Positions 16,278-26,514 of a DNA stretch of 64,000 bases are shown here, in pieces. Location of the stretch: NCBI RefSeq assembly GCF_037893185.1, contig NZ_CP140772.1:4898001-4962000 (forward strand), read 5' to 3'. The stretch's first letter is position 1. Each line of letters starts with the position of its first letter. This DNA is from Chitinophaga sp. 180180018-3. GTDB taxonomy: Bacteria > Bacteroidota > Bacteroidia > Chitinophagales > Chitinophagaceae. The position numbers and the translations under genes are program-made. The notes below the pieces were generated by a model. It had not been told where the DNA came from and made no database searches. It saw only the letters and a program-made list of their open reading frames with translations.

Positions 16278-17774
16278 ATGCAAACAAGGAAAAACATACA
16301 ATATCTGCTGGGCGGTTTATGCCTGCTGCTGGTTTATTCATCCTGCAACAAGCTAACAGAAACCCCTTATTCTTCTATCTTTACCAACAACTTTTATAAA
16401 ACTGCCTCTGATGCAGAAGCAGCATTAACAGCCGTTTACGGGCCTATGGTGGCGCTATATAATACTGCCGGCACCGGGGCATCTGACTTCAGTGCCGACC
16501 AGATCTATCCACGGCCGGTAGTAGGCAGAGACACCTACACCTTATTCAGCTATGATGCGAATTACACCACGCAGAAGAGCTTCAGCAGGCAAATGGAATC
16601 GCCTCAGCAGATCTGGCAATCGTGCTACTCGGGCATTGAAAAAGCCAACTGGGTGATATTACGCGTGCCGGAAACCAATATGGACACCGCCAGAAGAACC
16701 GTTATTCTCGGAGAAGCCTATTATCTGCGCGCCTTTTATCTGTGGATGCTCACCAAAAACTTCCGGGACATCGTAGTTAAAACAACACCCAGCACCAGCA
16801 TTGATACTGCCATCATGGGTAAAACAATGCAGCCGGATGTCTTTAAACAGATATATCAGGACCTGGATCTTGCTATTGCCAAATTGCCCTCCTACTCCGC
16901 TAATATCCAGAAAGGCAGGCCCTCAAAAGAAGTGGCCATGGCGTTATATGCAAAAACAGCCCTTTACGCACAGAACTGGGCTACCGCACTGGACAAGGCA
17001 AAGCAGGTGCTGAGCTCCGGCAGGTACAGCCTGATGCCGGATGTGCTGGACGTATATAACGTGGCCAAAGAAGACGCAGCCAGGCAGGAAAACATGTGGG
17101 CCTTCGAATGTGAAAGCGCGTCGCCAGGCTTTTCTACACAGATCATCGGGTTATACGGTCCTAAAAACAGCGATGGCCCGCAGTATGCAGCCTCCTCTTA
17201 TGGATCTGCATTTGCCTACCAGTCATTCTTTGATTCGTTCAATGCTGCAGACCGCAGAAGGCTGTTGCTCGACACCATCTATATCAACAAACTCGGGCAG
17301 GTAGTACATCAGAAAGATATTACTCCCATTACCCCCCAGGGCGTGCTCGTAAAAAAGTATATGGACCCGAATTCCGTTGGTGGAAGCGGAGCTATCAATA
17401 TTCCTATCCTGCGGCTGGCAGATGTTTACCTGATAGCTGCAGAAGCCGCTGCACGCCAGAATGGCCCGTCGGGCGAAGCGTATGGTTACATCAATGCCGT
17501 AAGGAACAGGGCCGGCCTTCCTGGTTTAACCACCGGGCTCGACAAGGAACATTTTGTTGACTCGGTATTACAGGAACGCAGCTGGGAGCTCTTTGGAGAA
17601 GGCGACCGCTGGTATGACCTGACCAGAACGAATACCTTTCTGCAGGTCATTCCCAAAGCGGTCAACAACGTATATCCCGGCAGGGCTCCACAGCCGCGGA
17701 ACCGGTACTTCCCTATTCCGCTCGATGAGATCAATGCGAACCCGAAACTGGAACAAAATCCTGATTGGAAATGA
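16278..17774 (+). CDS. SusD/RagB-type glycan-binding lipoprotein (PUL 1)
   Basis: 498 residues. A lipoprotein signal with lipobox region LVYSSCNK puts the acylated Cys near residue 23. The SusD TPR-like core follows, with ILGEAYYLRAFYLWML and RPSKEVAMALYAKTALYAQNW. The C-terminal half has the conserved PILRLADVYLIAAEAAARQN, VLQERSWELFGEGDRWYDLTR and the final RNRYFPIPLDEINANPKLEQNP. It forms the surface lid on the preceding SusC. Substrate cannot be read from sequence. Confidence 0.95.
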   Translation: MQTRKNIQYLLGGLCLLLVYSSCNKLTETPYSSIFTNNFYKTASDAEAALTAVYGPMVALYNTAGTGASDFSADQIYPRPVVGRDTYTLFSYDANYTTQKSFSRQMESPQQIWQSCYSGIEKANWVILRVPETNMDTARRTVILGEAYYLRAFYLWMLTKNFRDIVVKTTPSTSIDTAIMGKTMQPDVFKQIYQDLDLAIAKLPSYSANIQKGRPSKEVAMALYAKTALYAQNWATALDKAKQVLSSGRYSLMPDVLDVYNVAKEDAARQENMWAFECESASPGFSTQIIGLYGPKNSDGPQYAASSYGSAFAYQSFFDSFNAADRRRLLLDTIYINKLGQVVHQKDITPITPQGVLVKKYMDPNSVGGSGAINIPILRLADVYLIAAEAAARQNGPSGEAYGYINAVRNRAGLPGLTTGLDKEHFVDSVLQERSWELFGEGDRWYDLTRTNTFLQVIPKAVNNVYPGRAPQPRNRYFPIPLDEINANPKLEQNPDWK

Positions 17775-17835
17775 AATGGCTGATAACTGCTAACTTGTTG
17801 CTAAACAGGTTGCTCTTAAAGCAAAAAATGTAAAC

Positions 17836-19821
17836 ATGAAAGGAAAATTAATTTGCCTGTTACTTGGTATTCCGTGCTTACTCTTCGGACAACGCCGCAC
17901 TGACAACAGTTTAAACAGTGAATGGATGTTTACCGCAGACCCGGTGAAGGTGGGAGAAAAAGAGCGGTGGCACGACACTTCGTTCCAGGTAAACAACTTT
18001 GATAAAGTGAAAGTACCGCATTGTTTTTCTACAGATCCCCGGTATTTTTTTTACACAGGCACCGCATGGTACTTCAGGCAATTTGAGGCGGCGGTATCCG
18101 GCGACAATCATGTATTCCTGAAATTTGACGCTGTCTTTTACAAATCTAAAATATGGCTGAACGGCATATTGATAGGTACTCACGAAGGCGGCTATACGCC
18201 GTTTGAGTTCGACATCACCCATGTGCTCAAAAGCAGGAATACACTGGCTGTGCAGGTCGATAACTCCTGGGACACCACCACCATACCCGGAGCTAAAACC
18301 GAGGTGCCTTATTCAAATGCCAGTCAGCGCCAGGTATATCCCTGGATCAATTACGGCGGCATTACCCGGCCGGTGCATATTATTACCCGTCCACCGGTAT
18401 ATATCAGCAATAGTAAAATATTGGCTACTCCCGACCTTTCAAAAGGAACTGCACAGGTTAGTGTGAAAGCACTTGTCGGCAATAGCAGCGCAACCACCGC
18501 CACTTCCACCGTTGGCGTCAGCATCTACCGCAACGGCGCAAAAGCCAGTATCCGTTTTAAACCACAGCAGGTAAAAGTTGAGCCGGGCAGCGTTGTTCCT
18601 GTTGAACTAACAGCTACTTTGCCGGCGTCTGAAGTAGCCTTGTGGAGCCCGGATGCTCCGGCGTTATATACAGCAGCGGTTACGGCCGGAAAAGATACTG
18701 TAGAAACAAAATTCGGCATACGAAAAGTTGAAATCAGCGGTACCAGATTATTACTGAATGGTGAGCCGATAAAAATGGGTGGATGCAACCGGCCCCTCGA
18801 TTATCCCGGTTACGGTTCTATGGACCCTGCAGAAGTACTGGAAAAAGACCTGACCCTGATCAAAAGCGGTGGCATGGAGCTTTCCCGCATCAGCCATTAT
18901 CCGGTGTCTTCGTCGCTGCTCGACTGGGCCGATGAACACGGCCTGCTGATCATCGAGGAAGCAGGCAACTGGCAGATGACGCCCAAACAAATGGACGACA
19001 CCCTGATGCGTAACAAATTCAGGTCGCAAATGAGTGAAATGATCGCTCGCGACTGGAACCATCCCTGCGTGATTGCTTACAGTGTGGGCAACGAATTTCA
19101 ATCGCAGACCGAATCCGGCAAAGCCTGGGTGCGCGATATGAGCAGCTTTGTAAAATCGCTCGATAACTCCCGCCTTATTACGTTTGCGAGCATGCTCCTC
19201 GGGCGCGAGGATATCAGAAAGCCAACAGATGAAGCCTCTCAATATGTAGATTTTGTAAGTGCGAATATTTATTGGGGCCACTTGAAGACACTACAACACA
19301 TACATGAGCTGTATCCTTCAAAACCTGTTTACGTGAGCGAGTTTGGCATAAGAACAGACGGGGTTAAATCTGAGGAAGAGCGCATCGCCTATCTCAAAAA
19401 AGCTATGCAGGATTTCAGGCAGTGCGACTATTTGATCGGCGCTTCCGTATGGACCTTCAACGACTATTTCAGCCGCTTTCCTGCCACCAACGCCAACGGA
19501 TACAGGCCCTGGGGCATCGTAGCGCCAGACAGAAGTCTTCGGGGAATGTATACAGCCATGCAGGAAGAATTTGCGCCTGCTATCATTGAACTGGTGAATA
19601 AAAACGCGGACCATGCCACCATCCGTATTACCGCCAGAAAAGATTTTCCTTCTTATACATTGAAGGGTTACCGGTTAAAATATAACGGAACCTATATACC
19701 TGTGAAAACATTAAACCCCGGAGATAGCGTACAGCTGGATATTCCACTGGCAGGAGATACAGCGGAAATTGCATTGATAAAGCCCGGCGGTTTTACCATC
19801 ATCCATAAAAACCTTTATTAG
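17836..19821 (+). CDS. Glycoside hydrolase family 2 enzyme (PUL 1)
   Basis: 661 residues with a signal peptide (MKGKLICLLLGIPCLLFGQ). The order is a sugar-binding jelly roll (FDAVFYKSKIWLNGILIGTHEGGYTPF), an Ig-like domain, and a TIM barrel from about residue 295. The acid/base Glu420 lies in SVGNEFQS and the nucleophile Glu502 in VSEFGIRT, both at GH2 positions. The RISHYP motif near residue 352 matches the GH2 R-x-x-H-x-P strand. The enzyme would release a terminal beta-linked sugar or uronate in the periplasm. Its last base lies one base before the next start, so translation is coupled to the FAD oxidoreductase. Confidence 0.92.
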   Translation: MKGKLICLLLGIPCLLFGQRRTDNSLNSEWMFTADPVKVGEKERWHDTSFQVNNFDKVKVPHCFSTDPRYFFYTGTAWYFRQFEAAVSGDNHVFLKFDAVFYKSKIWLNGILIGTHEGGYTPFEFDITHVLKSRNTLAVQVDNSWDTTTIPGAKTEVPYSNASQRQVYPWINYGGITRPVHIITRPPVYISNSKILATPDLSKGTAQVSVKALVGNSSATTATSTVGVSIYRNGAKASIRFKPQQVKVEPGSVVPVELTATLPASEVALWSPDAPALYTAAVTAGKDTVETKFGIRKVEISGTRLLLNGEPIKMGGCNRPLDYPGYGSMDPAEVLEKDLTLIKSGGMELSRISHYPVSSSLLDWADEHGLLIIEEAGNWQMTPKQMDDTLMRNKFRSQMSEMIARDWNHPCVIAYSVGNEFQSQTESGKAWVRDMSSFVKSLDNSRLITFASMLLGREDIRKPTDEASQYVDFVSANIYWGHLKTLQHIHELYPSKPVYVSEFGIRTDGVKSEEERIAYLKKAMQDFRQCDYLIGASVWTFNDYFSRFPATNANGYRPWGIVAPDRSLRGMYTAMQEEFAPAIIELVNKNADHATIRITARKDFPSYTLKGYRLKYNGTYIPVKTLNPGDSVQLDIPLAGDTAEIALIKPGGFTIIHKNLY

Positions 19822-19822
19822 C

Positions 19823-22102
19823 ATGATAAGATCAGAAAGCATAGAGAAGCGTTCTTTTCCATTGATAAAACTAACGGCCGACTTAATTGTCACGGGAGGC
19901 GGGTTATCGGGCATCTGCTGTTCAGTAACTGCTGCCAGGCATGGATTAAAGGTAGTACTGGTACAGGACAGAAGCGTGCTGGGGGGCAATGCCAGCAGTG
20001 AAATACGTTTATGGATACTGGGCGCCACCTCTCACATGGGCAATAACAACAGGTGGGCAAGAGAAGGCGGTGTGATAGACGAAATACTGGTAGAAAACAT
20101 GTACCGGAATCCGGAAGGCAATCCGGTGATCCTTGATGCTATATTACTGGATAAAGTGGCCAGCGAGCCCAATATCACGTTATTACTGAACACCACCGTT
20201 TACCATGCAGAAAAGCAGGATAGTACTACCATTGCATCTTTAAAAGCTTATTGTAGCCAGAACCAAACTGAATATGAACTAAAGGCGCCACTGTTTTGCG
20301 ATGCCTCCGGCGATGGTGTGGTAGGCTTTTTGTCGGGTGCGGCATTCAGAATGGGGGCAGAAAGTAAAGAAGAATTTAATGAACTGTTTGCTCCCACCAA
20401 AGCCTACGGCGAGCTCCTTGGCCATTCTCTTTATTTTTATTCGAAAGATACCGGCAAACCAGTACAGTTTGTTCCTCCATCTTTTGCACTTACAGATATT
20501 ACAGAGATACCAAAATTCCGAAGCTTCAACTCACAGGAATATGGCTGTAAACTGTGGTGGATAGAATATGGCGGGCGTATGGACACGGTACATGATACGG
20601 AGCAAATAAAATGGGAGCTTTGGAAGATAGTATACGGTGTATGGAACTATATTAAGAACTCAGGCAATTTTCCTGAGGCGGCCACCTTAACCCTGGAGTG
20701 GGTAGGCATGATTCCCGGAAAGCGGGAAAGTCGCCGCTTCGAAGGCGATTACATTTTAAAACAGCAGGATGTTATTGAGCAACGCCTGCACGACGATGCC
20801 GTAGCCTTCGGTGGCTGGAGCCTCGACCTGCACCCGTCGGATGGCATTTATTCCGCTGCACCGGGTTGTACCCAATGGCACAGTAAGGGCATTTACCAGA
20901 TACCCTTTCGCAGCCTGTATTCCAGGAATATTCAAAACCTGTTGCTGGCAGGACGCATTATCAGTGCGTCGCATGTGGCGTTTGGCTCGTCGCGCGTAAT
21001 GGCTACCAGCGCGTATGTTGCACAGGCGTCGGCCCTGGCTGCAGTGCTTTGCACACAGCAGGGATGCAGTCCGGCTGCGCTTTACAACAACGGCAGCATC
21101 GCCAGGTTGCAGCAACTGCTGCTGCGCAGCGGACAATTCATCCCCGGCGTATCTTTAAAAGACGAAGACGACCTGGTGCAACAGGCGACTATCACTGCCA
21201 GCAGTGAGTTGGTATTTTCCCAACTGGAAGAAGATACCGCGCCACTTCCGCTTGATATAGCAGTAGCCCAAATGTTCCCTGTTAATAAAGGAAAGATCCC
21301 GTCAATCGCGTTACATGCCTACGCAGACGCGCCCGCCACGCTTCACGCTGAAATAAGAATCTGTTCACGCACAGGCAGCTATACACCCGATACATCGATC
21401 GCCACTTTCGAATTTGACGTTCAACCCGGCAGGAACTGCATACAGCTCATGCCGGATGTTACTATTGAGCAGGCGCAATATGTATTTGTGGTACTTCACA
21501 AGAACCCGATGGTAAAGATCAGCAGATCGGGTAAAAGGATCACCGGTATCCTTTCTGTCTTTAACACTATTAATCCTGCAGTATCAAATTATGGTAAACA
21601 GCACGCCCCCGACGGCATTGGAATAGACAGCTTTGAGTTTTGGTGCGCACAGCGCAGGCCGGCCGGGCAAAATATTGCGCTCACGCTTGGCAGTCCCCTG
21701 CAGCTGTTCGGGCCGGCCAACATCAGCAATGGCGTTGCCAGGCCTACCACCCAGCCCAATGCCTGGGTGTCGGATCTGAACGATCCTGATCCCAGCATTA
21801 CGCTGCGTTGGGGCGAGCCGAAGCGCATTAAAAAGATGATCTTTTCTTTCGATACAGACTTTGACCACCCGATGGAATCTGTGCTTATGTCGCACCCGGA
21901 AAATGTAATGCCTTTTTGTCTCCGTAATTATTCCATCTTTGACGACAATGGTAATAAGGTATATGAAAAAACAGGGAACTACCAGACGCGGAATGAGATC
22001 CACTGGCCCAGCCCCCTCGTTACGTCAGGCCTTACTATCAGAACAGCACACCCTTCGGCCAGCACACCGGCTGCTATTTTTGAAATACGATGCTTTGAAT
22101 AG
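19823..22102 (+). CDS. FAD-dependent oxidoreductase of the FAD_oxidored type (PUL 1)
   Basis: 759 residues without an obvious signal peptide. The dinucleotide fold begins at LIVTGGGLSGICCSVTAAR (about 19-37), and VLGGNASSEIRLWILGA is the characteristic GG-N-S-E turn of this family. ASGDGVVGFLSGAAFRMG and NLLLAGRIISASHVAFGSSR close the flavin site. The C-terminal third is a beta-rich domain of uncertain type (WVSDLNDPDPSITLRWGEPK). Members occur in glycan loci of Bacteroidota and Planctomycetes; their reactions are mostly unknown. Placed tightly between GH2 and a six-hairpin enzyme, it likely oxidises a liberated sugar. Confidence 0.85.
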   Translation: MIRSESIEKRSFPLIKLTADLIVTGGGLSGICCSVTAARHGLKVVLVQDRSVLGGNASSEIRLWILGATSHMGNNNRWAREGGVIDEILVENMYRNPEGNPVILDAILLDKVASEPNITLLLNTTVYHAEKQDSTTIASLKAYCSQNQTEYELKAPLFCDASGDGVVGFLSGAAFRMGAESKEEFNELFAPTKAYGELLGHSLYFYSKDTGKPVQFVPPSFALTDITEIPKFRSFNSQEYGCKLWWIEYGGRMDTVHDTEQIKWELWKIVYGVWNYIKNSGNFPEAATLTLEWVGMIPGKRESRRFEGDYILKQQDVIEQRLHDDAVAFGGWSLDLHPSDGIYSAAPGCTQWHSKGIYQIPFRSLYSRNIQNLLLAGRIISASHVAFGSSRVMATSAYVAQASALAAVLCTQQGCSPAALYNNGSIARLQQLLLRSGQFIPGVSLKDEDDLVQQATITASSELVFSQLEEDTAPLPLDIAVAQMFPVNKGKIPSIALHAYADAPATLHAEIRICSRTGSYTPDTSIATFEFDVQPGRNCIQLMPDVTIEQAQYVFVVLHKNPMVKISRSGKRITGILSVFNTINPAVSNYGKQHAPDGIGIDSFEFWCAQRRPAGQNIALTLGSPLQLFGPANISNGVARPTTQPNAWVSDLNDPDPSITLRWGEPKRIKKMIFSFDTDFDHPMESVLMSHPENVMPFCLRNYSIFDDNGNKVYEKTGNYQTRNEIHWPSPLVTSGLTIRTAHPSASTPAAIFEIRCFE

Positions 22103-22122
22103 GCGTCATTAATGTTGAATAT

Positions 22123-24675
22123 ATGAAAAGGATATTCCTGCTTATTGCAAGCATCCAGCTACTTTTGCCGGCAGCCATAAAAGCGCAGACCATATCGCTG
22201 GCCAATAAACAGCTGCGCATTCAGTGGCAGCAAACGAAGGATGGATGGAAGATCAAGGATCTGCGTTTCTTCATCAACCAACAATGGCGGCCGGTGGCAC
22301 ACCCTTCCGGCGAGTATACCCTGCTGTATGCTGCTGAAAAACCGGCAGACAGTACCGCCATTCATTTTAAAACCATCACCGGCAAAAGCTGGCCCGACAC
22401 TTCCTACCACTACCAGATCAATGCCTGGAAACAGGCCACCACAGCAGTTGCACTGAATACTGCCGGCGATGCCCTGTACTTTTATCCTTCCGGCGCCAAA
22501 CAGGTATCGCCGGCTAAAGTAATTTTCACATATACGTCGCCGTTAGCCACCATCACAGCCACCTGGCAGCTCGATGAACAATATGCCGGCGATGTTAAAG
22601 TAACCATGCAGCTGCAATGTAAAAAAGACGGGTACTATTCCCTCTCCAGCCCTTCTGTGACAACCGTTGGCCAGGAGGATATGGCGTGGGCCGTGATGCC
22701 TGGCTATTTCCAGGGCAGAGCAATACAGCCCGACGTGGTGTTAAGCTACGCATATGGCCAGGGAGTTCCCGATCTGCCCGTGCTTTATCGTGAACGCTGT
22801 GCCAGTTCTTTCTGCCCCATCATTACTACCAAAGAAAATATTTCTTTCGCCGTCATACCCGACGCCGGCCTTGGCAGGGATCCCTGGGAAAATGACCGTA
22901 ACACGCATCAGCAATGGCAGCTTGCCCTGTCTCACAAAAACAGGCGTTCACAGCTTTCTCCCACTGTTTACTATCCCGTACTGGGCGAGCCCCTTTCGCT
23001 GAAAAAGCAGGGTGATGATATCCATTACGGATTCCGGTACAGCTTTAATAAAGGCGAATGGTATCATTTGCTGACGCATGCGGTGAACGATGTATATGAT
23101 TTTAAAAAGACGCTCGCCCTGCGGAAAAATACACAGTCGCTCACCAGCAGGATAGAACATATGCATCACTACCTGCGCGACAAACGTACCTCTTTATGGA
23201 ATATCGAACACTATAACGGGCTTACTATCGGCGGCCAATCGTACCTGGGCGGTGTAGTTGGCTCCAATCACGACGCCATTAAAAACGCAGACTACGGAGC
23301 CATGTGGATGCTTGCCAGCACCAGTGGCGATCGGTACCTCAAAGACAGCGTACTACCGTTGGCGTTAAACTTCAAACTTGCACAGCAACAAACAGGTCCG
23401 GGTTTCTTTCAGGGCGCCGCCATCGGACAATACTATCTTTCCAACAGCAAAACCTTCACGGAAGAATGGGGCGACTTTGTGGAGCCCGTCAGTCTTACCT
23501 ATTACGTTATGCTCGACATAGGCAACATACTGCTATTTGAACCCGGAAATGATACGCTGAAAAAAAGGCTGGAGCTGGGCGCATCACTGCTGATGAATTG
23601 GCAAAAAACCGATGGCAGCTGGGAAGTGGCATACGACAGGCACACGCAGCAGCCGCTCTTCACAGACATCAAAGACCTGCGGCCTACGTTCTACGGACTG
23701 GTGGTGGCCTACCGGATATTGAAAGACGAAAAATATTTAACAGCCGCCAAACGCGGCGCCGACTGGTTTATACAAAACGCGGTGGATCCGGGACACTTCA
23801 TCGGTGTGTGTGGTGATGCCCGCTACGCACCGGATTTTGCAACGGCTCAGTCGGCCCAGGCACTGCTGGACCTGTACGATCTCACACACGATAAAAAATA
23901 CCAGGATGCTGCCATCCGCACAGCGCGCATGTACCTGACGTCTGTTTATACGCAGCCGGTACCCTCTGAAAAAATCAAGCACGTGAATGGTATTGAGCGC
24001 AAAGACTGGCAAATTTCGCAGGCGGGCCTGAGCTTTGAGCATGGCGGTATCATTGGCTCTGCAAATGGTGCAGGCCCGATTATGCTTTGCAGTCATGCCG
24101 GCATGTTTGTACGCATGTTTCAGCTTACCAACGACCCTCTTTTCATTGAAATGGCGAGAGCAGCCGCCATCGGGAGAGACGCCTTTGTTGATCCGCAAAC
24201 AAGTGTAGCCTCCTATTACTGGGCCACCATGAACAAGGGCGCCGGCCCTTACCCGCATCATGCCTGGTGGCAGATAGGATGGATCACCGACTACCTCCTG
24301 TCGGAAGCGCAGTTACGTTCAGGCAGCAGGATTACTTTTCCGAGAGGCTTCATTACACCGAAAGTTGGTCCGCACGAATCATATGGATTTGCACCTGGCA
24401 ATATCTATGGCCACGAAGTTGATCTTATCAACCGTGAGGGAGTTGTTACGTGCGACAATCCTAATATCGAATATATCCTGGCACAGAGTACCCATGGAAA
24501 AAACATCTTCTTAATACTCCTGAACGACACAAACGAACCGTTGAAAGGAAAAATTAAATTAAACACGGATGGTAACACCATTACAGACCTGATTACCAAC
24601 AGGCAACTGGGCACCGGCAGTGAGCAAACGGTGGCGCTGGAAGGCTACGGCATCAGGGTATTGATGGTACATTAA
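22123..24675 (+). CDS. Secreted six-hairpin (alpha/alpha toroid) glycosidase-like protein (PUL 1)
   Basis: 850 residues with a signal peptide ending near IKAQ. The first 350 residues are beta-rich (LANKQLRIQWQQTKDGWKIK, VMPGYFQGRA). From about residue 355 helical repeats typical of six-hairpin glycosidases appear: DYGAMWMLASTSGDRYLKD, SLLMNWQKTDGSWEVAYD, DLRPTFYGLVVAYRILKDEK, SAQALLDLYDLTHDKKYQ and the HAWWQIGWITDYLLSEAQ stretch. A short beta sandwich ends the protein. I cannot assign a CAZy family. Its place in the operon, after an FAD enzyme and GH2, suggests action on the same glycan or an oxidised intermediate. Confidence 0.65.
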   Translation: MKRIFLLIASIQLLLPAAIKAQTISLANKQLRIQWQQTKDGWKIKDLRFFINQQWRPVAHPSGEYTLLYAAEKPADSTAIHFKTITGKSWPDTSYHYQINAWKQATTAVALNTAGDALYFYPSGAKQVSPAKVIFTYTSPLATITATWQLDEQYAGDVKVTMQLQCKKDGYYSLSSPSVTTVGQEDMAWAVMPGYFQGRAIQPDVVLSYAYGQGVPDLPVLYRERCASSFCPIITTKENISFAVIPDAGLGRDPWENDRNTHQQWQLALSHKNRRSQLSPTVYYPVLGEPLSLKKQGDDIHYGFRYSFNKGEWYHLLTHAVNDVYDFKKTLALRKNTQSLTSRIEHMHHYLRDKRTSLWNIEHYNGLTIGGQSYLGGVVGSNHDAIKNADYGAMWMLASTSGDRYLKDSVLPLALNFKLAQQQTGPGFFQGAAIGQYYLSNSKTFTEEWGDFVEPVSLTYYVMLDIGNILLFEPGNDTLKKRLELGASLLMNWQKTDGSWEVAYDRHTQQPLFTDIKDLRPTFYGLVVAYRILKDEKYLTAAKRGADWFIQNAVDPGHFIGVCGDARYAPDFATAQSAQALLDLYDLTHDKKYQDAAIRTARMYLTSVYTQPVPSEKIKHVNGIERKDWQISQAGLSFEHGGIIGSANGAGPIMLCSHAGMFVRMFQLTNDPLFIEMARAAAIGRDAFVDPQTSVASYYWATMNKGAGPYPHHAWWQIGWITDYLLSEAQLRSGSRITFPRGFITPKVGPHESYGFAPGNIYGHEVDLINREGVVTCDNPNIEYILAQSTHGKNIFLILLNDTNEPLKGKIKLNTDGNTITDLITNRQLGTGSEQTVALEGYGIRVLMVH

Positions 24676-24729
24676 GCAATGTACCGTAGCGGCGTCCATA
24701 ATTTTTAAATTGTAATCTAAATCGTTCGA

Positions 24730-26379
24730 ATGGGACAACTGGATTTTATTGTAATGGGAGTTTTCGCGTTGCTGATCCTGGGCATTGGTCTGATGTTCAC
24801 GCGCATAGGCAGCAAAAACTCGTCGGCTTTCTTTGAGGCAGGTGGCGCCACGCCGTGGTGGATTAACAGCATTTCCCTATTCATCAGTTATTTCTCTGCA
24901 GGCACGTTTGTAGTGTGGGGGTCTATTGCCTATAAAAGCGGATTTGTTGCCAATGGTATACAGCTCACCATGGTATTTGGCGGTATGCTGGTTGCCTTGT
25001 TTATTGCGGCCAAATGGAAACGCACCGGGGCTGTAACTGCCGCAGAATATATTGAAAAAAGGCTGGGAAGAGGCACGCAGAAATTTTACACCTTCCTTAT
25101 CATGCTGCATGGCCTTTTCACCACTGCTTCTGTGTTATATCCGGTTGGTAAAATGGTGAGTGTGGCTACTCCCCTTTCGTTGAACGCCTGTATCCTCATC
25201 ATTGGTGGCATTATTGTTTTATATACTTCCGCGGGCGGCCTTTGGGCCGTGCTGGTAACAGATGTAGTACAGTTTGTGATTCTTACGGCAGCTGTTATGA
25301 TCGTGATCCCCATGGCATTTAAAGAAGCAGGAGGTGTACATTCATTTGTAAATAATGCGCCGGCCGGATTCTTCAACTTCTTTAATACTGAATATTCATT
25401 TGGATTCTTCCTGGCATTCCTTGCCTACCAAACGGTGTACATTGGCGGCAACTGGGCGTATGTGCAGCGGTATACCAGCGTTTCGAATGAACGCAATTCA
25501 AAAAAGGTAGCCTGGCTGTTTACCCTGCTTTACCTGATAAGCCCTTTTATATGGATGTTACCGCCTATGCTGTACCGGGTTATTAATCCGTCGCTCACCG
25601 GCCTGCAGCCCGAAGGTGCCTATATGATGCTTTGCCAGCAGGTACTGCCCGCAGGCCTGATAGGACTGGTTTTATCAGGAATGATTTCCGCCAGTGCCAG
25701 CAAAGCCAATACTACTATTAATATCATGGCGGTGGTGTTTGCGCACGATGTATATAAAAAAGCATTTAACCAGCATGCCACGGAAAAAAACCTGGTGCAG
25801 GCGGCAAGGTTTTTCACCGTGCTGTTCGGCGGCATCACGATCGTCATTGCTATGATGGTACCCATGATCGGCGGCATTGTTGAAATGGTGCTGAGTACGG
25901 CCTCCATCGCAGGCGGCGCACTGTTTGCGCCCATCATCTGGACGTTGTATTCCAAACGGCAAACCGCCACCTCGGTGATCAGCGCATCCTTATGCGGGCT
26001 GGTGATCAGTCTTGCCTTAAAGCTCTTCGGTAACGTGCTGATAGGACATAAGCTCGATCGCATGTGGGAAACGGCATTGGGAGTAGGCATACCGGTTTTT
26101 GTACTGCTGTGCTGGGAAGTGTACTATTTCCTTACCAAAAAAGAAGCTACTGCTAATTTGCAGATTTCGCCGACGAATGCTACACATTCGGATGTACAGG
26201 AGGCAGATGCCAGAACGCAGAATACCTTCGGAATGAAAGTCATTGCCTCGGCTATTGCGGTGGTAGGTGCAGGCATCGCCATCCTGGGGCTGGTGGCATC
26301 AGGCGGCATGGTGGCCTTTATCACCGGGCTTGTTATTGCGCTGTGTTCGTTGCCGTTGTTCAGGGCGGCAACGCGGTGA
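24730..26379 (+). CDS. Sodium:solute symporter family permease (PUL 1)
   Basis: 549 residues, with about 13 to 14 hydrophobic segments and no cleavable signal. SSS-family landmarks include GIGLMFTRIGSKNSSAFFEAGG at the N-terminus, SLFISYFSAGTFVVWGSIAYKSG, TAAEYIEKRLGRGTQ, the YTSAGGLWAVLVTDVVQF signature near residues 165-182 and SGMISASASKANTTIN. It would carry the monosaccharide or sugar acid made by the PUL 1 enzymes across the inner membrane with Na+. It is the last gene of the run, 54 bases after the six-hairpin gene. Confidence 0.92.
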   Translation: MGQLDFIVMGVFALLILGIGLMFTRIGSKNSSAFFEAGGATPWWINSISLFISYFSAGTFVVWGSIAYKSGFVANGIQLTMVFGGMLVALFIAAKWKRTGAVTAAEYIEKRLGRGTQKFYTFLIMLHGLFTTASVLYPVGKMVSVATPLSLNACILIIGGIIVLYTSAGGLWAVLVTDVVQFVILTAAVMIVIPMAFKEAGGVHSFVNNAPAGFFNFFNTEYSFGFFLAFLAYQTVYIGGNWAYVQRYTSVSNERNSKKVAWLFTLLYLISPFIWMLPPMLYRVINPSLTGLQPEGAYMMLCQQVLPAGLIGLVLSGMISASASKANTTINIMAVVFAHDVYKKAFNQHATEKNLVQAARFFTVLFGGITIVIAMMVPMIGGIVEMVLSTASIAGGALFAPIIWTLYSKRQTATSVISASLCGLVISLALKLFGNVLIGHKLDRMWETALGVGIPVFVLLCWEVYYFLTKKEATANLQISPTNATHSDVQEADARTQNTFGMKVIASAIAVVGAGIAILGLVASGGMVAFITGLVIALCSLPLFRAATR

Positions 26380-26483
26380 TTTCGATGCAGATTTTAGTAT
26401 TTCCCCAAGAGAACAGAAGCCTATACTGTAAAAATGTATCTGACTTCCCCACTTTTGTATATGTCGTGGGGGATTGATCGTCA

Positions 26484-26491
26484 TAGCTTTG
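26484..26491 (+). promoter_or_regulatory. -7 box of the SDR gene
   Basis: TAGCTTTG fits TAnnTTTG and lies 23 bases before the chosen ATG at 26515. It also argues against a longer SDR reading that would start at 26434, upstream of this box. Confidence 0.45.
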
Positions 26492-26514
26492 TGCTATACA
26501 TTTTAAAACAGCTA

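Noticed and set aside
26453..26491. TTTTG plus TAGCTTTG as a complete promoter for the SDR gene
   Set aside because: The spacing of 26 bases is too long for a standard -33/-7 pair, so only the -7 box is listed.
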